Source: Telmatospirillum sp.
Lineage (GTDB): Bacteria > Pseudomonadota > Alphaproteobacteria > CACIAM-22H2
NCBI GenBank assembly: GCA_020248985.1
Contig: JADCGL010000014.1
Span: 1 to 64,000 of the forward strand
Reading direction: 5' to 3'
DNA length: 64,000 nt
Shown here: positions 27,149 through 35,688 of the stretch, piece by piece
Position numbering within the stretch: the first letter of the stretch is position 1
Layout of the letters: each line of letters opens with the position of its first letter
Made by a program: the position numbers and the translations under genes
Notes under the pieces: model-generated
What the model was told of the DNA's origin: nothing
What the model saw: the letters and a program-made list of their open reading frames with translations, nothing else
The model's database searches: none

Positions 27149-28441
27149 ATGACCGCTACGTTGACTCCGCAGGAAATCGTCAAAATACTCTCGGATCACG
27201 AGAAGTTCTTGAATCGCAAGCCGGGCGGCGTGCGCGCCAACCTGACATTGGCGGACATGCACGGCATTTCACTCACGCGCGCCAATCTGCGCCAGGCCAA
27301 GATGCCGGGCGCCAATCTTTCGCGCTCGGTTCTGGCCGGGGCCGATCTGTCGGAAGCCGATCTGTTCGCGGCCAATCTCGACCGCGCAGATCTGAGCCTC
27401 GCCAATCTTTCCAAGACCGATCTGCGCGGCGCCTATTTGCGCGGCTGCCGCATGCGCGGGGCCAATCTGCGGGGCGCAGACTTGCGCGGCGGCACGCTGA
27501 TGCAGTCGCGGCGCGGCGACGGTATTGCGCTCGTGTCGGCCGACCTACAGGGCTCGGATCTCGAGCAGGCGATCCTCGCGCGCGCGAACGCGCAGGGGGC
27601 CGATCTCTCGAAGGCGAACCTGACCGAGGCCGATTGTTTCGGCGCGCGCCTGACCGGCTGCAATCTCGAAATGGCCACGCTCGCGCGCGCCAATCTCGAG
27701 ACGGCCAATCTCAAGGGTGCGAACATCATGGGCGCGAGCCTCGTCGGCGCCAATTTGAAGGGCGTGGACTTGACCGGCGCTTTGATCGACGGGGCCGATT
27801 TCCGAGACGCGAACATGGTGGGCGCCGTGCTCGTCGGCGTGGATTTGGCGCGCGCCAATACCGAGGGTGCGGCGATGGCCGAGCAGCTCGAAGCGCTCAG
27901 CGACGCCGTGCGCATCCAGCTGCGCGACCACCAGCTGTGGATCAAGTCCGAAGGCAAGCTCGGAAAGCGCGCCGATTTCACGAAGGCCGATCTGGCCGGC
28001 CTCGATTTTTCGGGCGCCAATCTTTCGGGTGCGGCGATGAACGGTGCCGTCTTGCGCGGCGCCAAACTCGTCAAAACGCAGTTCGTGATGTGCGAGATGG
28101 TGGGGGCGGATTTCGCCGAGGCCGACTGCACGGAAGCGAATTTCAACGGCGCCAATTTGAGCCGCATCAACGCCATGGCCGGCGTGTTCGTGCGCGCTTC
28201 GCTTGCCCCTGTGAACATGCCGCTGCCCAACGGCCAGCCGTCGGGGCGGTTCTGGCCCGCGAATTTGGCCGACGCGAATTTCCGCAAGGCCAATCTTTCG
28301 GGCGCCAATTTGAACCGCGCCAACGTGCTCGACGCCGATTTTTCGGACGCGAATCTGCGCGAGGCGAACTTGGCGGACGTCGATCTCACCCTCGCCAAAA
28401 GCGAGGGTGCGGATCTGGCCGGAGCCAATACGAAGCGCTAG
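27149..28441 (+). CDS. Pentapeptide-repeat protein, paralog of the one at 51810-53018
   Basis: 430 residues, nearly all A(D/N)LXX repeats (for example GANLRGADLRGG), expected to fold as a right-handed four-sided beta helix. The repeat ladder is interrupted near residues 105-115 by MQSRRGDGIAL and near 235-270 by a helical linker with RDHQLWIKSEGKLGKRA, after which the second ladder starts. The N-terminal 25 residues (LTPQEIVKILSDHEKFL) look helical. The paralog has the same interruptions in the same places, so they are a conserved architecture. No signal peptide. Function unknown; DNA-mimic or scaffold roles are known for some family members but cannot be assigned. Its stop overlaps the speE stop tail to tail. 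Confidence 0.85.
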   Translation: MTATLTPQEIVKILSDHEKFLNRKPGGVRANLTLADMHGISLTRANLRQAKMPGANLSRSVLAGADLSEADLFAANLDRADLSLANLSKTDLRGAYLRGCRMRGANLRGADLRGGTLMQSRRGDGIALVSADLQGSDLEQAILARANAQGADLSKANLTEADCFGARLTGCNLEMATLARANLETANLKGANIMGASLVGANLKGVDLTGALIDGADFRDANMVGAVLVGVDLARANTEGAAMAEQLEALSDAVRIQLRDHQLWIKSEGKLGKRADFTKADLAGLDFSGANLSGAAMNGAVLRGAKLVKTQFVMCEMVGADFAEADCTEANFNGANLSRINAMAGVFVRASLAPVNMPLPNGQPSGRFWPANLADANFRKANLSGANLNRANVLDADFSDANLREANLADVDLTLAKSEGADLAGANTKR

Positions 28442-29289
28442 GGAACCAGATCGGCCACGAAGGCGGGCAGGGCGAAGCTCGCGCGATGCAATTCCGGCGT
28501 GTAGTAGTGCGTTTTGAGGCGGGCGGCCGCGAAGCGCTTTCTGAGCATCGCCAGCGGCACGTCCGCTGCTTTGGCGTCGTCGGTGGCCCAGCCGAGCGCC
28601 ATGAGGCCGCCGTAGTACGAGGGCACGGCCGCCATGTAGAAGCTCGCGACCTTGAAGGCCTTGCGCCGGCGGCGCACGGTCATCGGGATTTCGCCGGGCT
28701 GCAGGAACGGCACGCCGTTCTGGTTTACCAAAATGCCGCCGGGCTTCAGGCAGCGCTTGCAGGCTTTGTAGAATCGCGCGGCGAACAGCACTTCGCCGGG
28801 GCCGACGGGATCGGTGCTGTCGACGATGATCACGTCGAAGCGCTTGTCGGTTTTGGCGACGAACGCGGCCCCGTCGGCGATAACGATGTCGGCGCGCTTG
28901 TCGTCGAAAGCGCCCGCACTGACGGACGGCATCCATTTGCGGCACATGTCGACGACCGAGCGGTCGATCTCGACGAGCGTGGCGGACTTGACGCTGCGAT
29001 GGCGAAGCACTTCGCGCAAGATGCCGCCGTCGCCGCCGCCGACGATGAGCACGTCCTTGGCCTTGCCGTGCGCCAGGATCGGCACGTGGCTCATCATCTC
29101 GTGGTAGACGTATTCGTCCTTCTGCGTGACCTGGACGACGCCGTCGAGGGCGAGAACGCGGCCATAGACCGGGTTCTCGAACACGACCACGTCCTGGTGT
29201 TCGCTTTGCGCGCGATGCAGAATCTTCGAGACCGCGAAGCTCTGCCGCACCTCGCGATAGAGCTTCTCCTCGAACCAGCCCAGCGCCAT
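28438..29289 (-). CDS. speE: Spermidine synthase (polyamine aminopropyltransferase)
   Basis: 283 residues, usual length. The decarboxylated-SAM site IVGGGDGGILREVLRH (about 82-97), followed by VEID, and the putrescine-side DSTDPVGPGEVLF are intact, as are the N-terminal QVTQKDEYVYHEM contacts. It transfers an aminopropyl group to putrescine to make spermidine. Starts 3 bp after speD in the same direction, so both are one operon supplying and using decarboxylated SAM. Ends in a 4-nt tail-to-tail overlap (CTAG) with the pentapeptide-repeat gene. Confidence 0.9.
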   Translation of the reverse strand: MALGWFEEKLYREVRQSFAVSKILHRAQSEHQDVVVFENPVYGRVLALDGVVQVTQKDEYVYHEMMSHVPILAHGKAKDVLIVGGGDGGILREVLRHRSVKSATLVEIDRSVVDMCRKWMPSVSAGAFDDKRADIVIADGAAFVAKTDKRFDVIIVDSTDPVGPGEVLFAARFYKACKRCLKPGGILVNQNGVPFLQPGEIPMTVRRRRKAFKVASFYMAAVPSYYGGLMALGWATDDAKAADVPLAMLRKRFAAARLKTHYYTPELHRASFALPAFVADLVP

Positions 29290-29291
29290 CG

Positions 29292-29795
29292 TCAGGCCAT
29301 CACGCCGCGGCGGCTCTCGACGATCTGCACCGACGTGGGCGCGAAGGCGCGCTTGATCGCCGGGATCGCCTGGTAGGGATCGCACACGCCGCACATGAAG
29401 ATGTCGATGGCCGCGTATTCGCGCTCGGGCCAGGTGTGGATCGAGATGTGGCTTTCGGCGAGAACCAGCACGCCCGACAGCCCGGCATTGGGGCCGAAAT
29501 GGTGCAGATGGCAGTGCAGGATCGTGGCGCCGGCCGTGACCGCGCCTTCGCGCAAGGCGGCTTCGGTCAAAGCGCTGTCGCCGAGATTCTTGGCGCCCCA
29601 CAATTCGACGAGCAGATGCGTGCCGGCATATTTGATGCCGTTGCGCTCGATGAAATGGTCTTTGGCGACGGTGGTATCGCTGTTCTGGACCTGGAACGAA
29701 CGTTCGTGCGCCGCACTCTTGAGAGCCTTGCTGACCGGCATCCGGCTTTCGCCGTCGACCACTTTCAGATTGCGCATCGCCGATTTGTTCGCCAT
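29292..29795 (-). CDS. speD: S-adenosylmethionine decarboxylase proenzyme
   Basis: 167 residues, a prokaryotic pyruvoyl enzyme. Self-cleavage is expected between Glu114 and Ser115 in LAESHISIHTWPE, giving the pyruvoyl group on the alpha chain. ATILHCHLHHFGPN and the catalytic Cys in FMCGVCDP follow the family pattern. Some 35 residues precede the core, slightly more than in Thermotoga or Bacillus SpeH. GGGCAAGGA lies just before the ATG. Produces decarboxylated SAM for SpeE. Confidence 0.9.
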   Translation of the reverse strand: MANKSAMRNLKVVDGESRMPVSKALKSAAHERSFQVQNSDTTVAKDHFIERNGIKYAGTHLLVELWGAKNLGDSALTEAALREGAVTAGATILHCHLHHFGPNAGLSGVLVLAESHISIHTWPEREYAAIDIFMCGVCDPYQAIPAIKRAFAPTSVQIVESRRGVMA

Positions 29796-29938
29796 TCCTT
29801 GCCCACACCTTTCCTATAGCCCAAGACGGAAAAAGGGGCGGCCGACTCTCCATCGACTGCCCCGGGTCTATTCTCGCCGCTTATTTGGGGCCAATCGGCC
29901 GTCGGCGCAAGAAGTTTTTGCCCCCCGTTTAAAAAAAT

Positions 29939-31732
29939 TCATGCAAGCGCAGCTGCCATGCGCGCCGCCGAACCGCGCCCGGCTGCGATCGTGTGGACAA
30001 AGCCTGGTGCGCGCGCAAGGGCCGTATCGGCGAAAAACCGCGCCACCGCGATGCGCGCGGCGAAAAACGCCGCATTGTCCGCACCGCTGCGCATGCGCCG
30101 GCTGGCCTCGACGGCCCCTTTGGCGATAAGGGCGCCGCCGGCGACGATTCCGAACAGTTCGAGATACGGGACCGCGATCGCGCCGACGGCCTGCGGATCG
30201 TCCTTCGCCGACGCAACGACAGAGACGGTTGCGCGAGCAAGCGCTTCGCGCGCAGGCCCGAGCGTTGCGGCGATGGCCGCTAGATCGGCATCGCCGCTTG
30301 CGACCAGCGAAGCTTCGATCGCCGCGACTTCTTCAGCGAAAGCGTGCGCGGCTGCCCCGCCGTCGCGCGCCACCTTGCGGAAGGCCAGATCGTTGGCTTG
30401 GATGCCGTTGGTCCCTTCGTAGATCGGCAGGATGCGCGCATCGCGATAATGCTGGGCCGCCCCGGTTTCTTCGACGAAGCCGACCCCGCCATGGATCTGC
30501 ACGCCGGTCGATGCGGCCGCAACGCCGATGTCGGTCGCCCACGCCTTCACGACCGGCGTCAGCAGATCGACGCGCAACTGGTGATAGCGCCGCAGTGCAG
30601 GATCTTCTGCGCGTGCGGCAAGATCGAGCGACAGATGCGCGCTGTAGGCAAGGGCGCGTGCCGCTTCGATCTTCGATTTCATGTCGAGCAGCATGCGCTG
30701 CACGTCGGCATGGCGCACGATCGCGACCGCTTCGTGGGAAGCGCTGTCCGCCGCACGCCCCTGCACGCGCGCATGGGCATAAGCGCAGGCGGCCTGGTAG
30801 GCGCGCTCGGCGATGGCAATGCCCTGCAGGCCCACGGTGAGGCGCGCATTGTTCATCATCGTGAACATGCATTCGAGCCCACGCCCTTCTTGGCCAATAC
30901 GCCAGCCCAAGGCGCCGCCGTCGTCGCCGAACGCCATCACGCAGGTCGGCGAGGCGTTGATGCCGAGCTTGTGCTCGAGCGACACGCAGCGCAGATCGTT
31001 GCGCTGGCCGTTCGGCAGGAACTTCGGCACCAGGAACAGCGACACGCCCTTGGGGCCGGGCGGGGCTTCGGGCACGCGCGCGAGCACCATGTGCACGATG
31101 TTCTCGGCCATGTCGTGCTCGCCGTAGGTGATGAAGATCTTGGTGCCGACGATGCGATAGGCTTCGCCCAGCGCGCTGTCGTTGGCCGCATCGCGCCGCG
31201 CGCGGGTTTTGAGCGCCCCCACATCCGAGCCCGCCTGCGGCTCGGTCAAATTCATCGTCCCCGTCCATTCGCCGGACACGAGTTTCGCCAAATACGCATC
31301 CTTCTGGCCCTGGTTGCCGTGATGCGCCAGAAGCTCGACGGCCCCTTGCGTGAGCAGTGGGCACAGGCTGAAAGACAGCGACGCCGCCTGCCACATTTCC
31401 TGCACCGCGACGGCCACACTCCACGGCAGATCCTGGCCGCCATAGGCGCTGTCGAACGGCAGTGCGTTCCAGCCATTGTCGACGTAGCGGCGATAGGCCG
31501 CGACGAAGCCGGGTGCCGTGCGCACCACGCCGTTTTCGAGCGATGCGCCCGCACGGTCGGCCGGCCAATTCAGCGGGGCGATTTCGCGGCCGGCAAAATC
31601 GGCGGCGGCATCGAGAATCTGGGTCAGCGTTTCGCCGTCCGGCGCACCGCCCGGGGTGGCGCCGAGTGCGTCCAATCCGGCGCTTGCTTCCATGGCAAAA
31701 CGCATCTCGGCAACGGGTGCTCGATAGCTCAT
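29939..31732 (-). CDS. Long-form acyl-CoA dehydrogenase (DmdC/FadE-like)
   Basis: 597 residues, longer than classical acyl-CoA dehydrogenases (about 380) because of an extra C-terminal helical domain from about residue 460. The FAD-contact segments NLTEPQAGSDVGALKT and IFITYGEHDMAEN and the catalytic base Glu439 in ILPIYEGTNGIQ are present. This subfamily includes methylmercaptopropionyl-CoA dehydrogenase (DmdC) and several enzymes of unknown chain length; substrate is not deducible. Monocistronic, preceded by four phased GGCGAC repeats 19-58 bp upstream of the start. Confidence 0.87.
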   Translation of the reverse strand: MSYRAPVAEMRFAMEASAGLDALGATPGGAPDGETLTQILDAAADFAGREIAPLNWPADRAGASLENGVVRTAPGFVAAYRRYVDNGWNALPFDSAYGGQDLPWSVAVAVQEMWQAASLSFSLCPLLTQGAVELLAHHGNQGQKDAYLAKLVSGEWTGTMNLTEPQAGSDVGALKTRARRDAANDSALGEAYRIVGTKIFITYGEHDMAENIVHMVLARVPEAPPGPKGVSLFLVPKFLPNGQRNDLRCVSLEHKLGINASPTCVMAFGDDGGALGWRIGQEGRGLECMFTMMNNARLTVGLQGIAIAERAYQAACAYAHARVQGRAADSASHEAVAIVRHADVQRMLLDMKSKIEAARALAYSAHLSLDLAARAEDPALRRYHQLRVDLLTPVVKAWATDIGVAAASTGVQIHGGVGFVEETGAAQHYRDARILPIYEGTNGIQANDLAFRKVARDGGAAAHAFAEEVAAIEASLVASGDADLAAIAATLGPAREALARATVSVVASAKDDPQAVGAIAVPYLELFGIVAGGALIAKGAVEASRRMRSGADNAAFFAARIAVARFFADTALARAPGFVHTIAAGRGSAARMAAALA

Positions 31733-31750
31733 GCCGCACCGCCCGAAATA

Positions 31751-31790
31751 GGCGACATCAGGCGACGGATGGCGACAATAGGCGACCTAT
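31751..31790. repeat. Four tandem 10-bp iterons GGCGAC-N4
   Basis: GGCGAC begins at 31751, 31761, 31771 and 31781, exactly one helical turn apart. The N4 parts are ATCA, GGAT, AATA and CTAT. An inverted copy, GTCGCC, lies at 31865-31870. The array covers the expected promoter of the acyl-CoA dehydrogenase and looks like a binding site for a protein contacting one DNA face repeatedly. Confidence 0.75.
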
Positions 31791-31822
31791 GCAACCTATT
31801 TTCAAGTTGCTGATATGGCGCG

Positions 31823-31845
31823 ATAAAAGCCCGATTTCGGGGCCT
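31823..31845 (-). terminator. Possible intrinsic terminator of the first flagellin gene
   Basis: Read on the minus strand, a GC stem built from GCCCCGAAATCGGGC is followed by TTTTAT. It lies about 130 bp after the flagellin stop. The stem is short, with one bulged G. Confidence 0.4.
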
Positions 31846-31973
31846 CTGTAACCTAACCGTTATTGTCGCCAAAACCACGTTTTTCCGATCCCTTTTGCCG
31901 TCTTCCAACTGACAAAAAGCATAGCAGAACAGACGTAGAATTTCTAGCCCGGCTGCGGCGGCGCGACGCCCCT

Positions 31974-32795
31974 CTACCGGAACAGGCCGAGCAATACGGT
32001 CGGTTGCTGGTTGGCGATCGCAAGCGACTGGATGCCGAGCTGTTGGCGCACCTGCTGGGCCTGCACGAGGGCCGAGGCCTTGCCGATGTCGGCATCGACG
32101 ATGGCGCCAAGGCCGGTCGTTGTCGCGTCGACGATCGCGTTGACGAAATTCGACTGCAGGGCAAGCGTGCGCGTTTCGGCGGCATTGGCGCCGAGCGACG
32201 TGGCGACCGCCTGCTGGAAGGTCGACAGATCGTTCAGCGAATTGGCGGACGCCGACGCGGACGTGACGACGGCAGCGCCGGTGAACGTCGTGAACGCCGT
32301 GCCGACGGCGGCTTGGGTGGAGATGGTGAGCGTCGTCGCGTTGGTGTCGGACAGAAAGGTTTTGCTGGTCGAACCGGTCGAGATCAGATTGACGCCGTTG
32401 TAGTTGGCTTGGGCGATGAAATTGCTGACCTGCGAGGTCAGCGCGTTGAAGTCGGCCGTATAGATCGTGCGTTGGTTGGCCGAGATCGAGCCGTCGGCAA
32501 GCTGCGTGATCTTGGCCTGCAGATTGCCGATCAGATCGGAGATGTTGGTGAGAGCGGCTTGCGTGACGGAGCCAAGGCCCACGCCGCTGGCAAGCGACCC
32601 CTGGATGGCCGTGTAGGCCTGCAGATTGGCGCGAATGCCCTGCGCGACCGAGAAGGTGGACGCATCGTCCGACGCGTCGGCGACGCGGTAGCCGGTCTGC
32701 ACCTGCTTGGAGGCGACGTCGAGCGCTGTCTGGGTAATGCGTAGCGACGCAAGCGCCGTGTACGCGCCAATATTCGTATTGACGGAATTCGCCAT
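31974..32795 (-). CDS. Flagellin, short form (copy 1)
   Basis: 273 residues. N-terminal coiled-coil: MANSVNTNIGAYTALASLR then VQTGYRVADASDDASTFSVA; C-terminal helix with AETRTLALQSNFVNAIVDA and ends QPTVLLGLFR. These match the conserved D0/D1 ends of flagellin; the variable D2/D3 domain is absent, giving a smooth short filament subunit. Exported by the flagellar type III apparatus, so there is no signal peptide. AAAGGGA lies upstream of the start. Closely similar to copy 2 directly upstream. No other flagellar gene is in the window, so the pair is detached from the main cluster. Confidence 0.88.
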   Translation of the reverse strand: MANSVNTNIGAYTALASLRITQTALDVASKQVQTGYRVADASDDASTFSVAQGIRANLQAYTAIQGSLASGVGLGSVTQAALTNISDLIGNLQAKITQLADGSISANQRTIYTADFNALTSQVSNFIAQANYNGVNLISTGSTSKTFLSDTNATTLTISTQAAVGTAFTTFTGAAVVTSASASANSLNDLSTFQQAVATSLGANAAETRTLALQSNFVNAIVDATTTGLGAIVDADIGKASALVQAQQVRQQLGIQSLAIANQQPTVLLGLFR

Positions 32796-32892
32796 CGGTC
32801 TGGTCCCTTTCTGGTCGTCGCAGTTCGGCTTCTGCCGGTTCCGGTCTCCTGCGCTACGTACAATTCAAGGATAGATCTCGAACTATCCGGCG

Positions 32893-32904
32893 GCTTCGCC
32901 AAGC
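32893..32904. promoter_or_regulatory. Palindromic element GCTTCGCCAAGC upstream of flagellin copy 1
   Basis: Lies 98-109 bp upstream of the start codon, in the 303-bp gap between the two flagellin genes (32796-33098), which has no gene. The same 12-mer occurs 100-111 bp upstream of flagellin copy 2. The conserved spacing suggests a regulator or promoter-proximal element, or a structure in the 5-prime leader. Confidence 0.5.
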
Positions 32905-33001
32905 CCGCAGAAAAACAGACATTCTTATTTAGCCGATGGATTTATTCTGATGCAACAAAAATCGACACAATTTTTGCGCACTGGTCGAGAATCCGCACGC
33001 C

Positions 33002-33030
33002 GAAAAAGCCTTTGAAACCGCGCAAAAGGC
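33002..33030 (-). terminator. Intrinsic terminator of flagellin copy 2
   Basis: On the minus strand GCCTTT, an 11-nt loop and AAAGGC are followed directly by TTTTT. It lies about 70 bp past the flagellin stop and separates the two flagellin transcripts. Confidence 0.55.
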
Positions 33031-33098
33031 GCACGGAAGCCGCCGCTTCGTCTGCGGCCGGAAAACCGGAATTCAAGCGAAGATTGGACCGCTTCGCT

Positions 33099-33920
33099 TC
33101 AGCGGAACAGGCCGAGCAGGGCGCTCGGCTGCTGGTTGGCGATCGACAGGGACTGCACGCCGAGCTGCTGGCGCACCTGTTGGGCCTGCACGGCCGCAGC
33201 GGCCCGCCCGATATCGGCATCGACGCTGGCGCCGAGGCCGGTCGCGACGGAATCGACGACCGCGTTGATGAAGTTCGACTGCAGCGTCAGCGCGCGCGCT
33301 TCCGACGCGTTGGCGCCGAGCGACGTGGAAACCGCCTGCTGGAATGTGGAGAGGGATCCGAGAGCCGCCGCCGCATCCGACGCGCTTGCGACGCTTGCGG
33401 CCCCCGTGAAGGTCGTGAAGGCCGCATCGACGGACGATTGCGCGGACAGTGTCAGCGACGTTGCATTGGTGTCGCTGAGGAAGGTTTTGGCAGCCGAACC
33501 TGCCGACAAAAGATTGCTGCCGTTGTAGCTCGCCTGGCTGATGAAATTCGCGACCTGGGACGTCAGCGCGTTGAAGTCGCTGCTGTAGATCGCGCGCTGG
33601 TTGGCGGAAATGGATCCGTCGGCAAGCTGCGTGATTTTGGCCTGCAGATTTCCGACGAGATCCGAAACATTGGTGAGGGCGGCCTGCGTGACGGCGCCGA
33701 GGCCTGCCCCGTTGGCGAGGGAGCCTTGCACGGCCGTATAGGCCTGCAGATTGGCGCGAATGCCCTGCGCCACCGAGAAGGTGGAAGCGTCGTCCGACGC
33801 ATCGGCGACGCGGTAGCCGGTCTGGACCTGTTTGGACGCCGTATCGAGATTGGTCTGCGTCGTTCGCAATGACGCCAATGCGACAAAAGCCGCAGCATTT
33901 GTATTGATGGAATTCGCCAT
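33099..33920 (-). CDS. Flagellin, short form (copy 2)
   Basis: 273 residues, the same length as copy 1. The first 120 residues differ from copy 1 at only a few positions (for example MANSINTNAAAFVALASLR), the middle diverges more, and the C-terminus ends QPSALLGLFR. A start eight codons earlier (33941) is open, but ATG 33920 has AGAAGG at proper distance and gives the standard flagellin N-terminus. Each copy has its own upstream element and terminator, so they are separately transcribed duplicates. A recent tandem duplication followed by divergence of the surface-exposed centre is inferred. Confidence 0.88.
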   Translation of the reverse strand: MANSINTNAAAFVALASLRTTQTNLDTASKQVQTGYRVADASDDASTFSVAQGIRANLQAYTAVQGSLANGAGLGAVTQAALTNVSDLVGNLQAKITQLADGSISANQRAIYSSDFNALTSQVANFISQASYNGSNLLSAGSAAKTFLSDTNATSLTLSAQSSVDAAFTTFTGAASVASASDAAAALGSLSTFQQAVSTSLGANASEARALTLQSNFINAVVDSVATGLGASVDADIGRAAAAVQAQQVRQQLGVQSLSIANQQPSALLGLFR

Positions 33921-34019
33921 CGAGACGGTCCTTCTGGTCACGCGTGCTCGACTTCTGTCGAGACCGAGAATTCCCGTATTTGCGGCCGTTTGCGGGTTGC
34001 CCCGGCATTACAGCTGCCC

Positions 34020-34031
34020 GCTTCGCCAAGC
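34020..34031. promoter_or_regulatory. Palindromic element GCTTCGCCAAGC upstream of flagellin copy 2
   Basis: Second exact copy of the 12-mer, 100-111 bp upstream of the ATG at 33920. Flanking bases also agree partly (CGC... or CCC... following). No sigma-54 GG-N10-GC pair could be confirmed around it. Confidence 0.5.
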
Positions 34032-34121
34032 GCACAGGCTCCTCAGTAGCATTACGCTAGCGAATTATTTGCGGGCTTTCAAGCACTTTTTCTAATGTCG
34101 AGAATGACGGGTCGCAAGATC

Positions 34122-35585
34122 TCAGTCGATCCCCGGCACGACTTTGCCGGGATTCAGGATGTTGTTGGGGTCGAAGCTGCGTTTGAGCGTGCGCATCATT
34201 TCGAGCGCCACCCGGTCTTTGTAGCGCACAAGATCGTCGCGCTTGAGCTGGCCCACGCCGTGTTCGGCCGAGATCGAGCCGGAGAGCTCGGCGACCAGAT
34301 CGTGCACGGCGTCGTTCATCGTGTGGCGCAGGGCCATGAACGCGTCGCGGTCGGCACCTTGCGGTTGGCTCACGTTGAAATGGATGTTGCCGTCGCCGGC
34401 ATGGCCGAACGCGCACACGCGCACCCCCGGCACCATCGCTTCGCACAGGGCCGTCGCGCGCGCGAGAAACGCCGGCACGGCCGAGACCGGCACCGACACG
34501 TCGTGCTTGATCGAGCCGCCTTCGTGTTTCTGCGCCTCCGTCATGCTCTCGCGCAGTTTCCACAGCGCTTTGCGTTGCGCATCCGAGCTTGCCACGGCCG
34601 CGTCGAGTACGAGGCCGTCTTCAAGGGCGCGTTCGAGCAGGCGCTCGACCATGTCTTTGAGCGCGCCGCCGATGTCGCCGGATGCGAATTCGATCAGCAC
34701 GTACCAGGCATGTTTTTCGGCGAGCGGATCGACCGTGCCCGGGATGTGCGCCAGCACAAAATCGATGAGGCGGCGCTGCGTGAGCTCGAAGGCGACGCAA
34801 GAGCCGCCGCTCTGGCTCTTGGCGCGCTGCAGCAATTCGATGGCGGCGTCGGGCGAGGGCACGGCGACAAAACATGTCTGCGTTTCGCGCGCGGCCGGGA
34901 AAAGCTTGAGAACCGCCGCCGTCACAATGCCGAGCGTGCCTTCGGCCCCCAAAAAGAGCTGCTTGAGATCGTAGCCGGTATTGTCCTTGCGCAGACCCTT
35001 CAGCGACGACCAGATGCGTCCGTCGGCGAGCACGACTTCGAGCCCCAGCACCAGATCGCGCGCCATGCCGTAGCGCAGCACGCCGATTCCGCCGGCATTC
35101 GTCGAAAGATTGCCGCCGATCTGGCAGGTTCCTTCGGCCGCCAGCGACAGCGGGAACAGCCGGTCGGAGGATGCGGCGGCGTTTTGGATGTCAGCCAAAA
35201 CACACCCGGCTTCGACGGTAATTGTGTCGTTGGCGGCATCGAGACCGCGGATCTTGTTGAGGCGCTGCAGCGACAGCACGATCTCGGTGCCGGTTGCATG
35301 CGGAATGCCGCCGCCAACCAGGCCCGTATTGCCGCCTTGGGGCACAACCGCAATGCCTGAAGCGTTGCATTCGGCAAGAATTTCAGAAACTTGGGCCACA
35401 TCGGCCGGACGCAGCACGGCCGCCGCGCGGCCCACGAACAGGCCGCGCTCTTCCTTCTCGAAACGCACCATGTCGGCGCGATTTTCGATCCAGCCGCTGG
35501 GGCCGACAATGGCGCGCAAGCGCGCGAGGCTGGCGTGCGAGGGTGGGGTTGCGGCGGGGCGCGCGTCGTCGGGCGGAGGGCTCAT
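34122..35585 (-). CDS. FAD-binding D-2-hydroxyacid dehydrogenase (D-2-hydroxyglutarate dehydrogenase-like)
   Basis: 487 residues. FAD domain signatures PQGGNTGLVGGGIPH and EGTCQIGGNLSTNAGGIGV; C-terminal FAD-oxidase C domain with CAFGHAGDGNIHFNVSQ and SAEHGVGQLKR, which hold the metal-binding His residues of the D-2HGDH/GlcD group. It oxidises a D-2-hydroxyacid, passing electrons to a flavoprotein or quinone. D-lactate is an alternative substrate. ATG 35585 is chosen; an in-frame ATG at 35609 is possible. Monocistronic. It is a different subfamily from the partial FAD dehydrogenase at the left edge, which has the NNSCGS form. Confidence 0.83.
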   Translation of the reverse strand: MSPPPDDARPAATPPSHASLARLRAIVGPSGWIENRADMVRFEKEERGLFVGRAAAVLRPADVAQVSEILAECNASGIAVVPQGGNTGLVGGGIPHATGTEIVLSLQRLNKIRGLDAANDTITVEAGCVLADIQNAAASSDRLFPLSLAAEGTCQIGGNLSTNAGGIGVLRYGMARDLVLGLEVVLADGRIWSSLKGLRKDNTGYDLKQLFLGAEGTLGIVTAAVLKLFPAARETQTCFVAVPSPDAAIELLQRAKSQSGGSCVAFELTQRRLIDFVLAHIPGTVDPLAEKHAWYVLIEFASGDIGGALKDMVERLLERALEDGLVLDAAVASSDAQRKALWKLRESMTEAQKHEGGSIKHDVSVPVSAVPAFLARATALCEAMVPGVRVCAFGHAGDGNIHFNVSQPQGADRDAFMALRHTMNDAVHDLVAELSGSISAEHGVGQLKRDDLVRYKDRVALEMMRTLKRSFDPNNILNPGKVVPGID

Positions 35586-35688
35586 AAAATTTCTCGGGGC
35601 CGATTGCATTTCACACTGGCGTATCGCGGTACGAAAAATTATACTCTTTCTTATCGGTGAGCTAGTGCAGGTTGGTGCTTCGCCGGAC

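Noticed and set aside
27149-28441. Quinolone-resistance (Qnr/MfpA) type pentapeptide protein.
   Set aside because: It is about twice as long, has internal helical breaks not found in Qnr and no gyrase-related neighbour.
32796-34100. Sigma-54 promoters for the flagellin genes.
   Set aside because: No GG-N10-GC pair in the right context was found on either upstream region; only the shared palindrome is reproducible.
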